A DNA stretch of 64,000 nucleotides from Crambe crambe (GCA_963924555.1 OZ004598.1:3434501-3498500), one strand, 5' to 3'. Positions 12,659-25,345 are shown, counted from the stretch's first letter. Numbers and translations: made by a program. Notes: a model not told the origin generated them from the sequence alone.

Positions 12659-13578
12659 CATAGATATTAGACACGGAACAGGATTGGAAACTGCCTACGT
12701 CATGTGACGTCACGCCCATTAAGCTAACTCCCCCTATTATTATGTATCTATAATTATACAAAAAAAAAAAAAAAAATTAAGCTAATACATTTCGCGCATG
12801 CTATCCGCGTTGTAACCATAGAAAATTTAGCCCTATTGTCGCAATACATTTTCTGAGGAAGAGAGGTACAGACTTTGTGGGACTAGAGCTACGAGTGCAA
12901 GTACTTTTCTAGCAATTTTATCCTATAGAAGTTTGGAAGGTAAAGTTTCTTACTGGAATAGACTGAAATAAAGAGTGTAGTAATTGTTCTTGGTGTAGGA
13001 TATGTTGCTAGAGATTTTATAGGCCTACCAATTTGTGGGACTAGAACAGGACTCACATAAATTTAGAAGTCAAGTGTTTGGTATCTTTTAGTAGTATATA
13101 TAGTTTGTCTATCGGATGATATATGTTATATTGATTCATAGCTGTTAGTTTTTTTTTTGATTGCAGTGTTAAACTATGGGTTAAATAGTTATTATTATTA
13201 CATTTCTATTATTTATTTGCATTATCATGTTTTATTATCCACTCCATAAAGCTCTCTGCACAAGAATGGGCATCTATAGATGGCTGGAGAGGAAGACTAA
13301 ACTCTTCCATCTTTCAAAATCCTTGAGATACTGAATCTCTCATAGATTTGTACTGTCTAGCTAGATCTAGTATCTTATAGAAACACAACATGGAAACACT
13401 CTAGCCCAGCTAATATTAAGCTACTAGACTAATATCTACTCTGATATCTTTTGCAGAACTCATCCTTAACTATGTGGTAACTATGCATTCATATTGCGCC
13501 AAAATTTCCCGGCAAACACGGATAGCACGCGCATGGTAGTATTAAGTTTCCAATCCTGTTCCGTGTCTACTATCTATG
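12659..13578. mobile_element. 920-bp TIR element inside a minisatellite
   Basis: catagatattagacacgg, then aacaggattggaaac at the left end (from 12659) is inverted at the right end (to 13578) with one or two mismatches over about 33 bp. The minisatellite module flanks both sides. There is no coding capacity. Its termini resemble those of the element at 36399-37614 (catagatat, then gggattggaaac), so the two probably belong to one superfamily. Confidence 0.65.
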
Positions 13579-15510
13579 GTATTATGAGTAGTGCTGGTAT
13601 TGTGAGTATTATGAATAGTGCTAGTATTGTGAGTAGTGCTGGTATTGTGAATAGTGCTGGTATTGTGAGTATTGTGAGTAGTGCTGGTATTGTGAGTATT
13701 GTGAGTAGTGCTGGTATTGTGAGTATTGTGAGTAGTGCTGGTATTGTGAGTATTGTGAGTAGTGCTGGTATTGTGAGTATTGTGAGTATTGTGAATAGTG
13801 CTGGTATTGTGAGTAGCTATTGTGAGTAGTGCTGGTATTGTGAGTATTGTGAGTAGTGCTGGTATTGTGAGTATTGTGAGTAGTGCTGGTATTGTGAGTA
13901 GTGCTGGTATTGTGAGTATTGTGAGTAGTGCTGGTATTGTTTGTGAGTAGTGCTGGTATTGGGAGTATTGTGAGTAGTGCTGGTATTGTGAGTATTGTGA
14001 GTATTGTGAGTAGTGCTGGTATTGTGAGTATTGTGAGTATTGTGAGTAGTGCTGGTATTGTGAGTATTGTGAGTATTGTGAGTAGTGCTGGTATTGTGAG
14101 TATTGTGAGTATTGTGAGTAGTGCTGGTATTGTGAGTATTGTGAGTATTGTGAGTAGTGCTGGTATTGTGAGTATTGTGAGTAGTGCTGGTATTGTGAGT
14201 ATTGTGAGTAGTGCTGGTATTGTGAGTATTGTGAGTAGTGCTGGTATTGTGAGTATTGTGAGTATTGTGAATAGTGCTGGTATTGTGAGTAGCTATTGTG
14301 AGTAGTGCTGGTATTGTGAGTATTGTGAGTATTGTGAGTAGTGCTGGTATTGTGAGTATTGTGAGTATTGTGAGTAGTGCTGGTATTGTGAGTATTGTGA
14401 GTATTGTGAGTAGTGCTGGTATTGTGAGTATTGTGAGTATTGTGAGTAGTGCTGGTATTGTGAGTATTGTGAGTAGTGCTGGTATTGTGAGTATTGTGAG
14501 TAGTGCTGGTATTGTGAGTATTGTGAGTATTGTGAATAGTGCTGGTATTGTGAGTAGCTATTGTGAGTAGTGCTGGTATTGTGAGTATTGTGAGTAGTGC
14601 TGGTATTGTGAGTATTGTGAGTAGTGCTGGTATTGTGAGTAGTGCTGGTATTGTGAGTATTGTGAGTAGTGCTGGTATTGTTTGTGAGTAGTGCTGGTAT
14701 TGGGAGTATTGTGAGTAGTGCTGGTATTGTGAGTATTGTGAGTAGTGCTGGTATTGTGAGTAGTGCTGGTATTGTGAGTATTGTGAGTAGTGCTGGTATT
14801 GTTTGTGAGTAGTGCTGGTATTGGGAGTATTGTGAGTAGTGCTGGTATTGTGAGTATTGTGAGTATTGTGAGTAGTGCTGGTATTGTGAGTATTGTGAGT
14901 ATTGTGAGTAGTGCTGGTATTGTGAGTATTGTGAGTATTGTGAGTAGTGCTGGTATTGTGAGTAGCTATTGTGAGTAGTGCTGGTATTGTGAGTATTGTG
15001 AGTAGTGCTGGTATTGTGAGTATTGTGAGTAGTGCTGGTATTGTGAGTATTGTGAGTAGTGCTGGTATTGTGAGTATTGTGAGTAGTGCTGGTATTGGGA
15101 GTAGTGCTGGTATTGTTTGTGAGTAGTGCTGGTATTGGGAGTATTGTGAGTAGTGCTGGTATTGTGAGTAGTGCTGGTATTGTGAGTATTGTGAGTAGTG
15201 CTGGTATTGTTTGTGAGTAGTGCTGGTATTGGGAGTATTGTGAGTAGTGCTGGTATTGTGAGTATTGTGAGTATTGTGAGTAGTGCTGGTATTGTGAGTA
15301 TTGTGAGTATTGTGAGTAGTGCTGGTATTGTGAGTATTGTGAGTATTGTGAGTAGTGCTGGTATTGTGAGTAGCTATTGTGAGTAGTGCTGGTATTGTGA
15401 GTATTGTGAGTAGTGCTGGTATTGTGAGTATTGTGAGTAGTGCTGGTATTGTGAGTATTGTGAGTAGTGCTGGTATTGTGAGTATTGTGAGTAGTGCTGG
15501 TATTGGGAGT
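13579..15510. repeat. Modular 18+9 bp minisatellite with higher-order repeats
   Basis: Built from an 18-bp module (gtgagtagtgctggtatt) and a 9-bp module (gtgagtatt) in varying order. The variant block gtgagtagctatt recurs near 13812, 14289, 14553, 14961 and 15369. The last three are exactly 408 bp apart, so 408-bp higher-order units were recently duplicated. Both modules are multiples of three, so long stop-free frames arise without implying a gene. Confidence 0.9.
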
Positions 15511-15756
15511 AATATGAGTAGCGAGTATTCATAGTATTGTGAGTATAGTGGTGGTATTGCATATTGTGAGTACCGTACTCGCGCGTTATTAGGTGCATCT
15601 CGTTAATAAGCGTACATTCATTTTTAGGCGCTGGTTTTCTTGCTGCACTAACTACCCTTTGTTAAGCGCTCCTTACTTATAAGCTCTATTTCTATGGGGT
15701 GCCAAATAGGTCAAAAAGCCATACTTAGGTAGCAGCTTATGCATCAAACAGGATCT

Positions 15757-16090
15757 CCGTAAATAAATAAGAGCCTCCTATATATAAATAAGAGCATCCT
15801 ATATATAAAATAAGAGCATCCTATATATAAGTAAGAGCATCCTATATATAAATAAGAGCCTCCTATATATAAGTAAGAGCATCCTATATATAAATAAGAG
15901 CCTCCTATATATAAATAAGAGCCTCCTATATATAAATAAGAGCCTCCTATATATAAAATAAGAGCATCCTATATATAAATAAGAGCCTCCTATATATAAA
16001 TAAGAGCCTCCTATAAATAAGAGTCTCCTATATATAAATAAGAGCCTCCTATAAATAAGAGTCTCCTATATATAAATAAGAGCTTCCCAT
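15757..16090. repeat. About 20-bp tandem repeat (atataaataagagcctccta)
   Basis: About 16 units of tatataaataagagcctcc with cctcc/catcc variants, decaying to the right into gagctcc words. Confidence 0.85.
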
Positions 16091-16259
16091 AAGAGCTCCT
16101 ATAATAAGAGCTCTTCATAATAAATAATTATGAGCTCCCATATATAAATAAGATTTATATAAGAGCTCCCATACGTATATAAGAGCTCCTAAGAGCTGCT
16201 AGTAATAAGACTTAGCTAATTCCTATATAAGTAGGAGCTTAATTTATAGTCTTAGAGCT

Positions 16260-16285
16260 CGAACAAGAGCAGCAGCAACAATAGC

Positions 16286-16317
<32 letters not shown>

Positions 16318-16320
16318 AAC
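16260..16320. repeat. (CAA)n microsatellite
   Basis: A run of caa triplets near 16270-16315. Confidence 0.8.
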
Positions 16321-17010
16321 AATGACTATTGTAGTCATTATCATTGTGTTTTTTTCCAATAATGTTGTTTTGGTTGATAATGTTGTTTTGTTGTTGCATC
16401 ATGTAAGTATATAATGTCTAGGAGTCTTGATGCTACAAAGTAAATGAATAACAATGATAACAATAACAATGATCACAAAGCCACCACCACCACGACAACA
16501 ACAGCAGCAACAAACAAACAAGATTATTACATAATGACCAGGGATCTATGTATAGGCCTGAGCTAATTAAATAGGTAGCTTCTTTCAGAAATTGAATAAT
16601 AGGCTCTAACTGAGACGTCTTTGATGCTTCAGTACAATAATCGTTGAGTTGATGAACTATGTAATAATTATTGACTGTCAATCCTGTCAAATAATGATCC
16701 TTATTACTTGTCTCTGTCAGTCAGTGTTGTCATCACTCAGTTTTGATAGGGACTGTCTGTAGGGAGCAAAATGTTGAATAAAATACCTGGTCTATAAATG
16801 AATAATTAGCACAGGGCTATCTATGTAATAAGCTCTGATGCAACAAAGGACTCTTCTCTGTACGAATTTCTCTATATGATGGACAAAATGCTGTAGGTCC
16901 CAATTAGGCTTGAATAATTATTATGCTAGCATAATATTGAGAATAATAGGTATGCCAAAGAATCAGGGAATAATGCTGGAATAATAGGGAACATCTCAGT
17001 ATCTCAGGAA

Positions 17011-17190
17011 GTTGACAGGCTAAAGTGGTGGAACAGACATACATCTGAACTTCCCCTTTGGTCTAGCAGCTGTAGATCAGTCTTACTTATTCAACATCAT
17101 CTGCTGCAGCAGAGAGAGTTTTTTCTTTGTTAGAAAATAGCAACAAACTCTTGCTCTAGAAGACTATGTAGAGTTTCATTGATGCTACAG
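17011..17190 (+). pseudogene. hAT transposase C-terminal dimerisation remnant
   Basis: Reading two frames gives LKWWNRH..SELPLWSSSC..VLLIQ followed by SSAAAERVFSLLENS, the hallmark of the hAT C-terminal dimerisation domain. A frameshift and in-frame stops (near 17150 and 17167) show it is dead. The rest of the element was not found. Confidence 0.6.
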
Positions 17191-18420
17191 TATAGCTATA
17201 GGCACTCATAAAATCCTTTCTTGTAATCTTGTTGCATTAAAGAATAATCAAGAATAATGGGCAAAATATTGGGAATAATTATGTTAGTGCTTAAGAATAA
17301 TAGGTAACTAACATGAGAATCAGAGAATAGAATAATTTTAGCATAATTTATTCAACCCTAGTCCCAAACAGAAAGAAGCCGAGTATAATATGTTACTGAG
17401 GGAACAGAGTTTTTGGTGATTTGAATTCAAGCACAACTGTCTCTAGATGCTAAGCATCGATCTGCCTTTTATAGCTAGTCCACAAAAATGAATGTGATTG
17501 GTTGATAGCTACAATGCTAAAATAAGCCAATAAGATCACTGTATTAAATAACCAATGAGATTAAGTGTCTGTTAATAATGCAAAAAAATGAACCAATGAA
17601 AGTAAGTTTACAGTCATGTTCCTAGTGCCAGCAGTCTATCACATAATATCCATCACTCAATGATTCCACTGATGTAGCAAAAAGGAATAGTTTAAAGAGA
17701 TCATCAGGTTTATAGCTAAGCGGATGCATTGCATCAGCACTGATTTAGCTATATCACCTCACAACTTAACTCCATGTAATACCAAAAACTCTAATGCATG
17801 CAAGCTTCCACCACAACTTGAGGCATAGTAATTATTATGCTATGATTTCAACAAAGTTAGCTGAAGCTATAGTGGCAGTGCAGTTCTTGTGCAAGTCATT
17901 GGATTATGATGATGAAGGTGAACAATAATGGTCATTGTAACTATAAAATGTGCACTGTTTGCAGTTAAGATACTGTACGCCGCATTTTCAATGACTCTTA
18001 TTCTGAATCCTACCACCAACTTTTTCATCTTGTATACACAGAAGTTCTTGTATGAAAGGTAAATCAGCTGTAACTTTTAAGATATGAACTTGGCTACAGC
18101 TATAGCATTAATGAGAACAGCATCACTATCTGGATAGAGCAGTAGCCAAGAGTGAGTAGTCCTCAAGATTTTTAGTAATGGTTCCATTGAGCGTCTGGGT
18201 GAAGACCTCCAGTAACATGTACAAGGAGATTAATAATGCTCTGATCTATACATTGTGCTTAGAGTGTCACTAACAAATCACCCGGTACCGACATCAACCA
18301 CCAACGGATGTTGAAGTAATACCAACCATAAAACCGACTTTATAACTAGTTATACCAGAGACTGAAGAAACACAGGATATCTTAATTAGTGCACCAGCAA
18401 AGGACACAGCTAGAATTTTG
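17191..18420. other. Intergenic, no gene seen
   Basis: AT-rich spacer with no supported ORF, between the hAT remnant and the HECT element. Confidence 0.4.
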
Positions 18421-18428
18421 TTCAATAG

Positions 18429-18545
18429 AAAGAAGGCATGAATGTGTGCATGGTTGTAGAGCAGCATGAATGTGTGTGTGTATTACAAGAGGCATGTGTG
18501 GTGCATCTGGGGACATGTCCGCCAGGCAAAGAGGGTGGGCTGAGA
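18429..18545 (+). repeat. Left TIR of HECT element
   Basis: Inverted partner of 25228-25345; contains two catgaatgtgtg sub-repeats. Confidence 0.8.
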
Positions 18546-18608
18546 GAAATTGAAAAAAAACAACAAAAAAACAACAACACACACACACACACAAAAACAA
18601 TGAAAAAG

Positions 18609-21600
18609 TCAAACTGTATTGAAATGGAATCTTGATGTTATGACAGATTCAAGAGCCGATTTGAAGAATTCAAAAGCATCATCACCAAATACCCCTCGGG
18701 GAAAGGATATCACTTTGGAGCATGTGCTGGCTGTTATAGCTCCATGCCCATCCTCATCCAAGAAGTCAACCCTGACAGACTTGTTGCTTGGATATGACGC
18801 CCCAGTGACATGTAGTAAAAATTGTTTCAAAGCTATACAAATAAAGTAAACATAAAGTATATGCATCAACAATTAAAAACAAAAACAAAAAACTTACATT
18901 CTTCAGAGGCTTCACTTATCCATTGGTTGAGATAAGCCATCACCAGCAAGTCACCAGGTAGAAGACTGGTCAAAGTTTCATCCACATACACTGCATTGCT
19001 GACATCAGTTGGTGAGAGGCAGGCTGTGTACACCAGAAGAGGGGTGAATAATCCAGGGAAATCACGGATACTGGACAAGATATGTAGTGCACTGAGTCCT
19101 TCACACAGTTGATCAAGGAGCTTGGATATTCGCCCAATACCATCATAGTACAATATCTCTTGGGCAATCATAGTCTTATTAGACATCTATAGAAATAATA
19201 TACACAGTGTTGAATAAGTGTGCATCCAAAGTAGCATAGCAACTGAAGGAAAAGTTGTTTAATAACGCACACCCTACAGTTTTGATATTGTCAGTTCAGA
19301 GATGGACTTACCGTCAACATTTGTGTAATCCCACATCTTTCAAATACATTGCTATACAGGTTTGATTGAAACAAAACATGGAGATCTTCTTCTGTTCTGG
19401 CTCCATTGATCTGAAACAGAACCATTATATCAGTAGCATTTATTGTACAATCTTGCACATCTATTTATCAGAGTACAAACTTAGCTGTCTATCTACAATT
19501 TCGGCCATTCAATTTCAGCCCCTATGCCATGCAGTTTGATATACATACCTCGGTAACTACTGATGCTGAATCAGCAGGAAGGTCTTCAGTTGTTATAAAC
19601 TCTATAGCCTTTTCCTCCCCACCAACCAAGTACCAATAGCATGTTGGAGAAAGGAAAGGGAATCCTATACCATCTTGAGAAATGCTATGATAGATCATGG
19701 AGCCAAGGACTTTCAGTAGTCCAGATGATCTAGCTTCCGCTGTCGCTGCAGGTCGAATATGATTCATTGGTCCATCAAAAAGTCTTATATACTTGTTGGT
19801 TGCAAAGTCTTCAAAGATCGTACTATACACTTGCCGACGAACCCCTCCAGTGTCCACCGCAGGCTGACGATTTAATGTAATACGAAGTTGAGATTGAAGA
19901 CTTGTAGATGGACACTTGTATTGAGCTACCATATCACCCCACATGTCTTCGGCATCCAATGATAGCTTCACTCGAGGAAATTGAACAAATCGTCCATTTA
20001 TCATCTTTATGATCGACTGAAGTGTGGGTCCGTCAAGAAGACAGGTCATGCTCTTGTCGAAGTCAGAACCAGATAACTCATAAATGGTAACCACCTGTTT
20101 CGTTGACAGATTATCTTCACTTACAAATGTATCCAATAGCTGATCCAGGCTACTTCTATAAGCTGAGCTGGTTGTTGCTGAATCAAGACAAGTGAGAGCA
20201 GTTTCACTGACCCGAGGAGAACATGGCGTAGCAGCAGCACTGCGATGTACAGCAGAGATGGAATTATCATCTCGAGAGGCAGATGTGGATGGAAGAGATG
20301 ACCGATAATCAGATACAGATGGCAGGGACTGAGGAGAACGTGATATGTGGGCAGCAGAGATGGAATGCTCATCTCGAAAAGAAGCAGATGTAGATGAGAA
20401 GGGTGATTGATCAGATGGAGAATGGGAATCTTCTGAATTTAAGACTCTCCCTGCTCCACCACTATAAAGATTATAAATAAAAATTAATGGACTCTCTATT
20501 TCATAGCTATATAATTTTACACTACTAGGAAATGAATGCCAGAAAGGGGGAGTGGGGGTAATTGACAACCTTATAATAATAGAAACGTCTGGAAGGTCTT
20601 CATCACTACTGCCTTCAAAAATCTATGCAATAATAACAGAAGCATAATACAAGCATACTTCAGAAATATTTAACCCTAAGTAGTGCCTCGCCACAACTTT
20701 AGCAGACACAATACAGTAGACCCTCGATTATCCAGACAGAAGAGTAGAAGCATGTCGGATAAGTGAATGTTCGGATAATGAAATTCACACAACCACACCC
20801 CCGTTTATACAAAGTGGCGTTACAAAGTGAACTGCTTCATTTTGCTGGCTACCCATGACAAGCACTCTAGCTAGCTAAAACCTGTGGTAGACATTATTAT
20901 ATAGTAGACCTGGAACGAACTCTTCTGCTCTTAAATCGATCGATAAAACAGCTGCAAAAAATTTTGGTATTGCACATGAGCAATGTGTATTCCGAACTTT
21001 GACCTTTAATATTTTCAATCTGAAGTTCTACTGTACCAGGTTGAAAGGTATGTATGTGCTTCAAGTTACACAATGCAGTAACAAAATTAGCTGATCACTT
21101 TCTAAGGGGGGAAATGTCTTCGCTTTCAAGCATATCAATGGAAGTTGAAAGAGGAGCTTACCCCAGTCAGGCTATACATCACATAGTGATGATGACATAA
21201 TAAAAGCACTTAAATATCAAGGCTATACATCACATAGTGATGACCTAATAATCAGAGCTAAAAATAACAGGCGGACATCGGTCATTTTCTGAGCAATTAT
21301 CAGATTTGACCGATCAATTCACAGTTTGCACTGCCACAATGTCCTATTAAACAACAGTTTCAGACTAAAATGATCCTTGAACAAACTTTTAACCAAGCTT
21401 TGGAACTTAGACTAAAGTAGAAAGGCTTCAAATGAAGCACTAAAGCTAGCTAGTCAGCTTCGTGCATCCAGCAGCTGCAATCACCAGAACTAAGGTAGGC
21501 TTTCCAGCTTATGTACTTGGAAATATGAACTAAACTATCTACGCTACCTTCAGTACCTTGTTACTCTTATCTAGGCTTCAGTTGGCATTGCCTAGAGTCA

Positions 21601-22667
21601 GGAGGTGAGAAACTAACTTCTCTCTAACTCTAGTTCGAGACTCCGCCCACTTCAATGTAGTGAGCGCACTGCGCATGCTCCACATGGACAGCGCAGTCCT
21701 ACCTTTTTTTTCTTTTTTTTTGTGTATATGTCCGACCAGTTTTACTAAATGACCAATCAAATCTCATTTTGCTAGGACAAGTTGTCCTGGCAACATTGAA
21801 CCCTTATTTTTAGCTCTGTAATAAGAAGTCATGCTGAGACATTCTAGTCCAAGACATACCTCATCACTTGATATTACTTGAAATTCAGCCTCCTTCTTGA
21901 TCTACAAAGAAAATAAGCATTCATGTTGACAGAAACAAAGTTGTACTGTAGCTAGTTTGTTACATAGGTAGTAGCTACTATGCATGACTTACAAGTTTTT
22001 GATACCCAGGTAATTCAGCATTGGCAAGGAGATATATGTACGATCCTGATTTAGCAAGTGACACCACTTCCTTCCCATTCCACTCAAAGGAGTCTTTTAC
22101 CGAAGGCACACAAAGTGATCTACATCCTGCACCGGCTCTTTGTAGACATGTAAAAGGAAACAACTGGCCGCTTTTTATGTTATCTTCATTTAACTCCATT
22201 GGTGCCGCAAATATCTCGCATATCTCTCGACGAATTTCTGTGTCTGTCATGTCATAGTTAATCTGAATTTTCCCAACTAGTCCAGTTTTACCCAATTTGT
22301 TTCTCCTAGAGCATCTGGGAATACTGATATCTCCATCTCGACACTTGAATTCCTTTGGAAGGAGAATTATATCTCTAACATAAGTTGAAACTGGTTTACT
22401 TCTGGAATTATCCCGCTTTCTTGATCTGCGATTTCTCACGTTTTGAAACAAACTCGGTGGCTCAAATTTCGGTCTTTTTCTTAGTTCTACAGCTTGTTCA
22501 AATGTGGTAGGAGGCCGAGCGGGACGAGTACTATTACCAACGTTGGCAACAAGTGAGGAGCTGCTGGAGCTATTTGGTGACACACTACTAGCAGATCTAT
22601 TCGTCAACGATTGCCTTATGGCATTAGCTACAGCTCCGGCAATTTGATCCACTGGCACCTCAGCCAT
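18609..22667 (-). CDS. HECT-domain E3 ubiquitin ligase (G2E3-like), element-borne
   Basis: Multi-exon minus-strand gene. Exons in transcription order: 21993-22667 (starts ATG at 22667), 21860-21901, about 20579-20640, a main exon ending at 19549, 19312-19410, 18898-19186 and 18609-18832; phases agree. The N-terminal 225 residues are Ser/Arg-rich and of unknown fold, followed by an acidic ISSDE/GSSDED linker. The HECT N-lobe includes VDTGGVRRQVY, LFDGP and DGIGFPFLSP. The C-lobe has FLLHVTGASYP and ASTCSKVISFP, whose Cys (codon 18720-18722) is the expected thioester cysteine. HECT ligases take ubiquitin onto this Cys and pass it to substrates. The ORF looks intact. An optional 117-nt in-frame intron lies near 20462-20578. 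Whether it acts on host or transposition proteins is unknown. Confidence 0.8.
20680..21859. other. Long HECT-gene intron with pogo-like MITE
   Basis: tacagtagaccctcgattat near 20713 and the inverted tctactgta near 21038 mark a short pogo/Tigger-like element of about 325 bp. The rest has no ORF. Confidence 0.4.
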
Positions 22668-22779
22668 TCTTTTGCAGACCAGACAGTGCTCACGTACACG
22701 TGGCTAGCTGGCCGGTTTCGAATTGCGGCGCGCGCTGATCACGAGACAATCTCCATTCTCCAATAAATGCCCACCGAGC
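22668..22779. promoter_or_regulatory. 112-bp divergent promoter between HECT and transposase genes
   Basis: The two start codons (22667 on minus, 22780 on plus) face away from each other, so this short GC-richer gap must hold both promoters or 5' ends. No TATA box is obvious. Inference from layout. Confidence 0.5.
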
Positions 22780-22956
22780 ATGGCAGTGGCTACTGGCAGT
22801 GGTATGTCTGGGCGCCCTAAGAAAATCATCAATAGGGAACATCTGGAATACTTACGACAACTTCGATTTAGTTGGGATGAGATAGCATCAATTTTGGGAA
22901 CATCAGCCAAAACCATTCAAAGGAGGGCCAAAGAATGGGGTATTGGAACATACTTA

Positions 22957-23923
22957 GGCCACACCAATTTGATTTCTTGTTTCATGGACCCGCCGGTCCA
23001 AAAAAAAATTTATCTATATATATATAAAATATAAAAAATGCTCACGTGATTATCATGTGGTGGTCAATTTGCGCTACCAGCTGTTTTGTTAGCAGCAATT
23101 CTCAGTCGTTTAGGCTTGCCTTAGCTAGCTGGCTGTGCTATGGCTACATCCATGGCTTACCTGAGTGTGTTCTGTAAACGCAGTGAAACTGTTGTCCATC
23201 CTAGAACTATTGTGAAGTGTAGCTGGGAGGATACTTTCTCAGAGATTGTCAGCAAGCTGGACAAAATTCCAGAAGAAGCAGTGGTAGAGAAAATCCTGAT
23301 CTCCAAGAGTGAAAAAATCGTTGACCCTGCTCATATTGTTTCATTGGACACTCCTGTTATAGTTTGTGAGCAGTTTGGCTGCTTCAATGTCTGCATAGTT
23401 CTACAACCTCAAGCAGCTGTGGCCCCTACAGCAGGGAGGCTTTGGTGTGTTCTTCACCTATCGAAACACAGTACTATGGTGCTACATTAGTACACTTTCC
23501 TCCAATCTGTTACCACTGTGGTATGGGTGAGGAATCTCTCGTAAACAATGATCATATACAGGAACTCAAAAAACAATATGCAATTGTATCCCCTATTTGT
23601 TTTTTATGTTACAGTGAAGGCAAAAAGCCTTGTTGTAGGCTTCCTTCAAACGCCAAGAGGCGTAGACTTTCATAACTTTTCATTTTTTTTTCCACAAAAC
23701 TTTTCTATCATGCTGCATAAATTGTTCACCACAAGTATGTTTGAACAGTCCATCATTCTACAGAGAGAAAAAAGCTGGGGTCAAAGGTCAAACTTAATGA
23801 AAAGGCTGGGGTCAAAGGGCAGATTTAATGATATTCATGCTTTTTTTTTTTTTTTTGCCTACCTACCGACCCAAATTTTGGGCAACCTTGATCCGTGAAA
23901 CAAGAAATCTAATTGGTGTGGCC
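22957..23923. mobile_element. Nested TIR element with TTA target duplication
   Basis: Ends ggccacaccaatttgattt and cttgtttca are inverted at the right end (about 30 of 32 matches). TTA flanks both sides (22954-22956 and 23924-23926). Removing it restores the transposase frame. A TTA duplication fits PIF/Harbinger-like elements. It carries captured coding-like sequence (see 23140-23675) but no transposase that I recognise. Confidence 0.8.
23140..23675 (+). CDS. Unrecognised ORF pair inside nested element
   Basis: 23140-23490 reads from ATG for 116 codons, mixed alpha/beta in character. A second frame (about 23460-23675) ends with a possible zinc-binding segment: CYHCG, then CFLC, then CC followed by KRRR. 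The two could be exons of one gene joined by a short intron near 23445. I do not recognise the family. Confidence 0.35.
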
Positions 23924-25227
23924 TTATCGATATCTGACCAGTCTCTCGATGCAGTAGTAAGGGACATAATATTGCAGTTTCCATCATCAGGAGAAGTCAT
24001 GATTCGTGGTCATTTACAGTCTCGAAAGGTAGGTGCTCAAAGTACATTGGCTAAATGCTTGATGACCTAGCTTGGACTGTAAAATAATGACATTAAGTGA
24101 ATGCAGGTATGCAGTTTCCACTGCTATACATCAATTATGAGAGCCATTTTACAGACTCATGATTACAAATCATATTGGTTTGAAGGCACCATACCATATT
24201 TTTTTCCTCTTTTCATTCAGTTGTAAGTAGTTAAAAATATGGGTGTGAATTAGAAAGCACAAACTACCACTTTCATAAAATTTAACCTCTGTACTTAGGT
24301 GCTGATCCAGAGACGCCGTTTAAGGGAATCTATAATTCGGGTATCAGGCAGCCAAGCAAGATCTCCTCAGATATATAGAAGAACCTATTCCGTTCCTGGT
24401 CCGAATGCTTTGTGGCATGTGGATGGAAACCACAAAATGATCAAGTGGAGACTTGTGATACATGGCGGGATTGATGGTTATTCTCGTTTAATTACTTTTC
24501 TTCATTGCTCCGATAACAATTTATCAGATACAGTATTAGACTGTTTCATTCAAGCTACACGAGAATATGGCATCCCTTCTAGAGTACGCACAGATCATGG
24601 AGGAGAAAATGTACGCATATGGGATTTTATGGAAGAACAAAGGGGAATGGGAAGAAATTCATATATAGCAGGACGAAGTGTACACAATTCAAGAATAGAA
24701 AGGTTATGGCGAGATGTGTATAGGTCAGTTTCATCATCCTTCATCACAGTTTTCAGTGAGCTTGAATATGAAGGTGTTCTAGATCCGGATAATGAGGCTG
24801 ATGTATTCTCTCTTCACTATGTTTACCTTCCAAGGATTAATGCATCTCTAGCAGCATTCAAGTCTGCTTGGAATAACCACCAGTTATCAACAGAAAATAA
24901 CATGTCACCATTACAGTTGTACACAGCTTACTCACAAGGGAGCCACTTATTTGAAGAAATTGTGGATCCAGTTGAAAGTGAATTAAATTATGACAGTGGT
25001 AGTGATGACGATGCAAGTGTAATGGTGCCCCAGACGAATATTACACTGAGTCATTCTAGCCTTCAACATCTTAATTCCAGCATTAATCCACTACAAGACT
25101 GTGATGACTTTGGGAAGAACTTATATTTAGATACAGTTCAACTACTTTTTACTCTGATGTCCAATGATGGATTGTTTGGTGAAGACTGAATTCTGCTATT
25201 GGAGCTGTCCAATTTGACTATTTTCCC

Positions 25228-25345
25228 TCTCACCCTCTTTGCCTGGCGGACATGTCCCCGGATGCACCATACACGCCTCTTCTAATGCACGCACACATTC
25301 ATGCTGCTCTACAACCATGCACACATTCATGTCTTCTCTCTTTTG
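25228..25345 (-). repeat. Right TIR of HECT element
   Basis: Inverted partner of 18429-18545. Confidence 0.8.

Larger units (their letters stand above)
22780..25189 (+). pseudogene. Integrase-like DDE transposase, split by nested insertion
   Basis: Exon 22780-22956 encodes an N-terminal helix-turn-helix-like region (MSGRPKK, then WDEIASILGTSAKTIQRRAK). The frame resumes exactly at 23927-24028 after the nested element, then, after an intron, at 24299-25189. The core has D in WHVDGNHK (24422-24424), D in RTDHGGEN (24593-24595) and E in HNSRIERLW (24698-24700), giving D-34-E, as in rve/IS3-type integrases. HGGIDGYSR follows the first D. Apart from the 967-bp insertion the reading frame is clean, so inactivation looks recent. 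Its start faces the HECT gene start 112 bp away. The IS3EU name is my inference. Confidence 0.75.
18429..25345. mobile_element. HECT-ligase-carrying TIR element with integrase-like transposase
   Basis: About 115 bp at 18429-18545 is repeated in inverted orientation at 25228-25345 with roughly 90 percent identity, sharing ggacatgtccgccaggcaaa and twin catgaatgtgtg words. The repeats lie 64 bp beyond the stop of the HECT gene and about 40 bp beyond the stop of the transposase, so the two divergent genes fill the space between them. The exact outer ends and target duplication are unclear. The transposase resembles the IS3EU type (best guess). Confidence 0.75.

Noticed and set aside
13494-15598. 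Repetitive Ser-Ala-Gly-Ile-Val ORFs
   Set aside because: By-product of a minisatellite with 18- and 9-bp modules; no evidence of a gene.
10712-16090. CRISPR-like regularly spaced repeats
   Set aside because: Units are head-to-tail satellites without unique spacers, in a eukaryotic genome.
16433-16690. 85-codon minus-strand ORF
   Set aside because: Low-complexity sequence from (CAA/CCA)n repeats.
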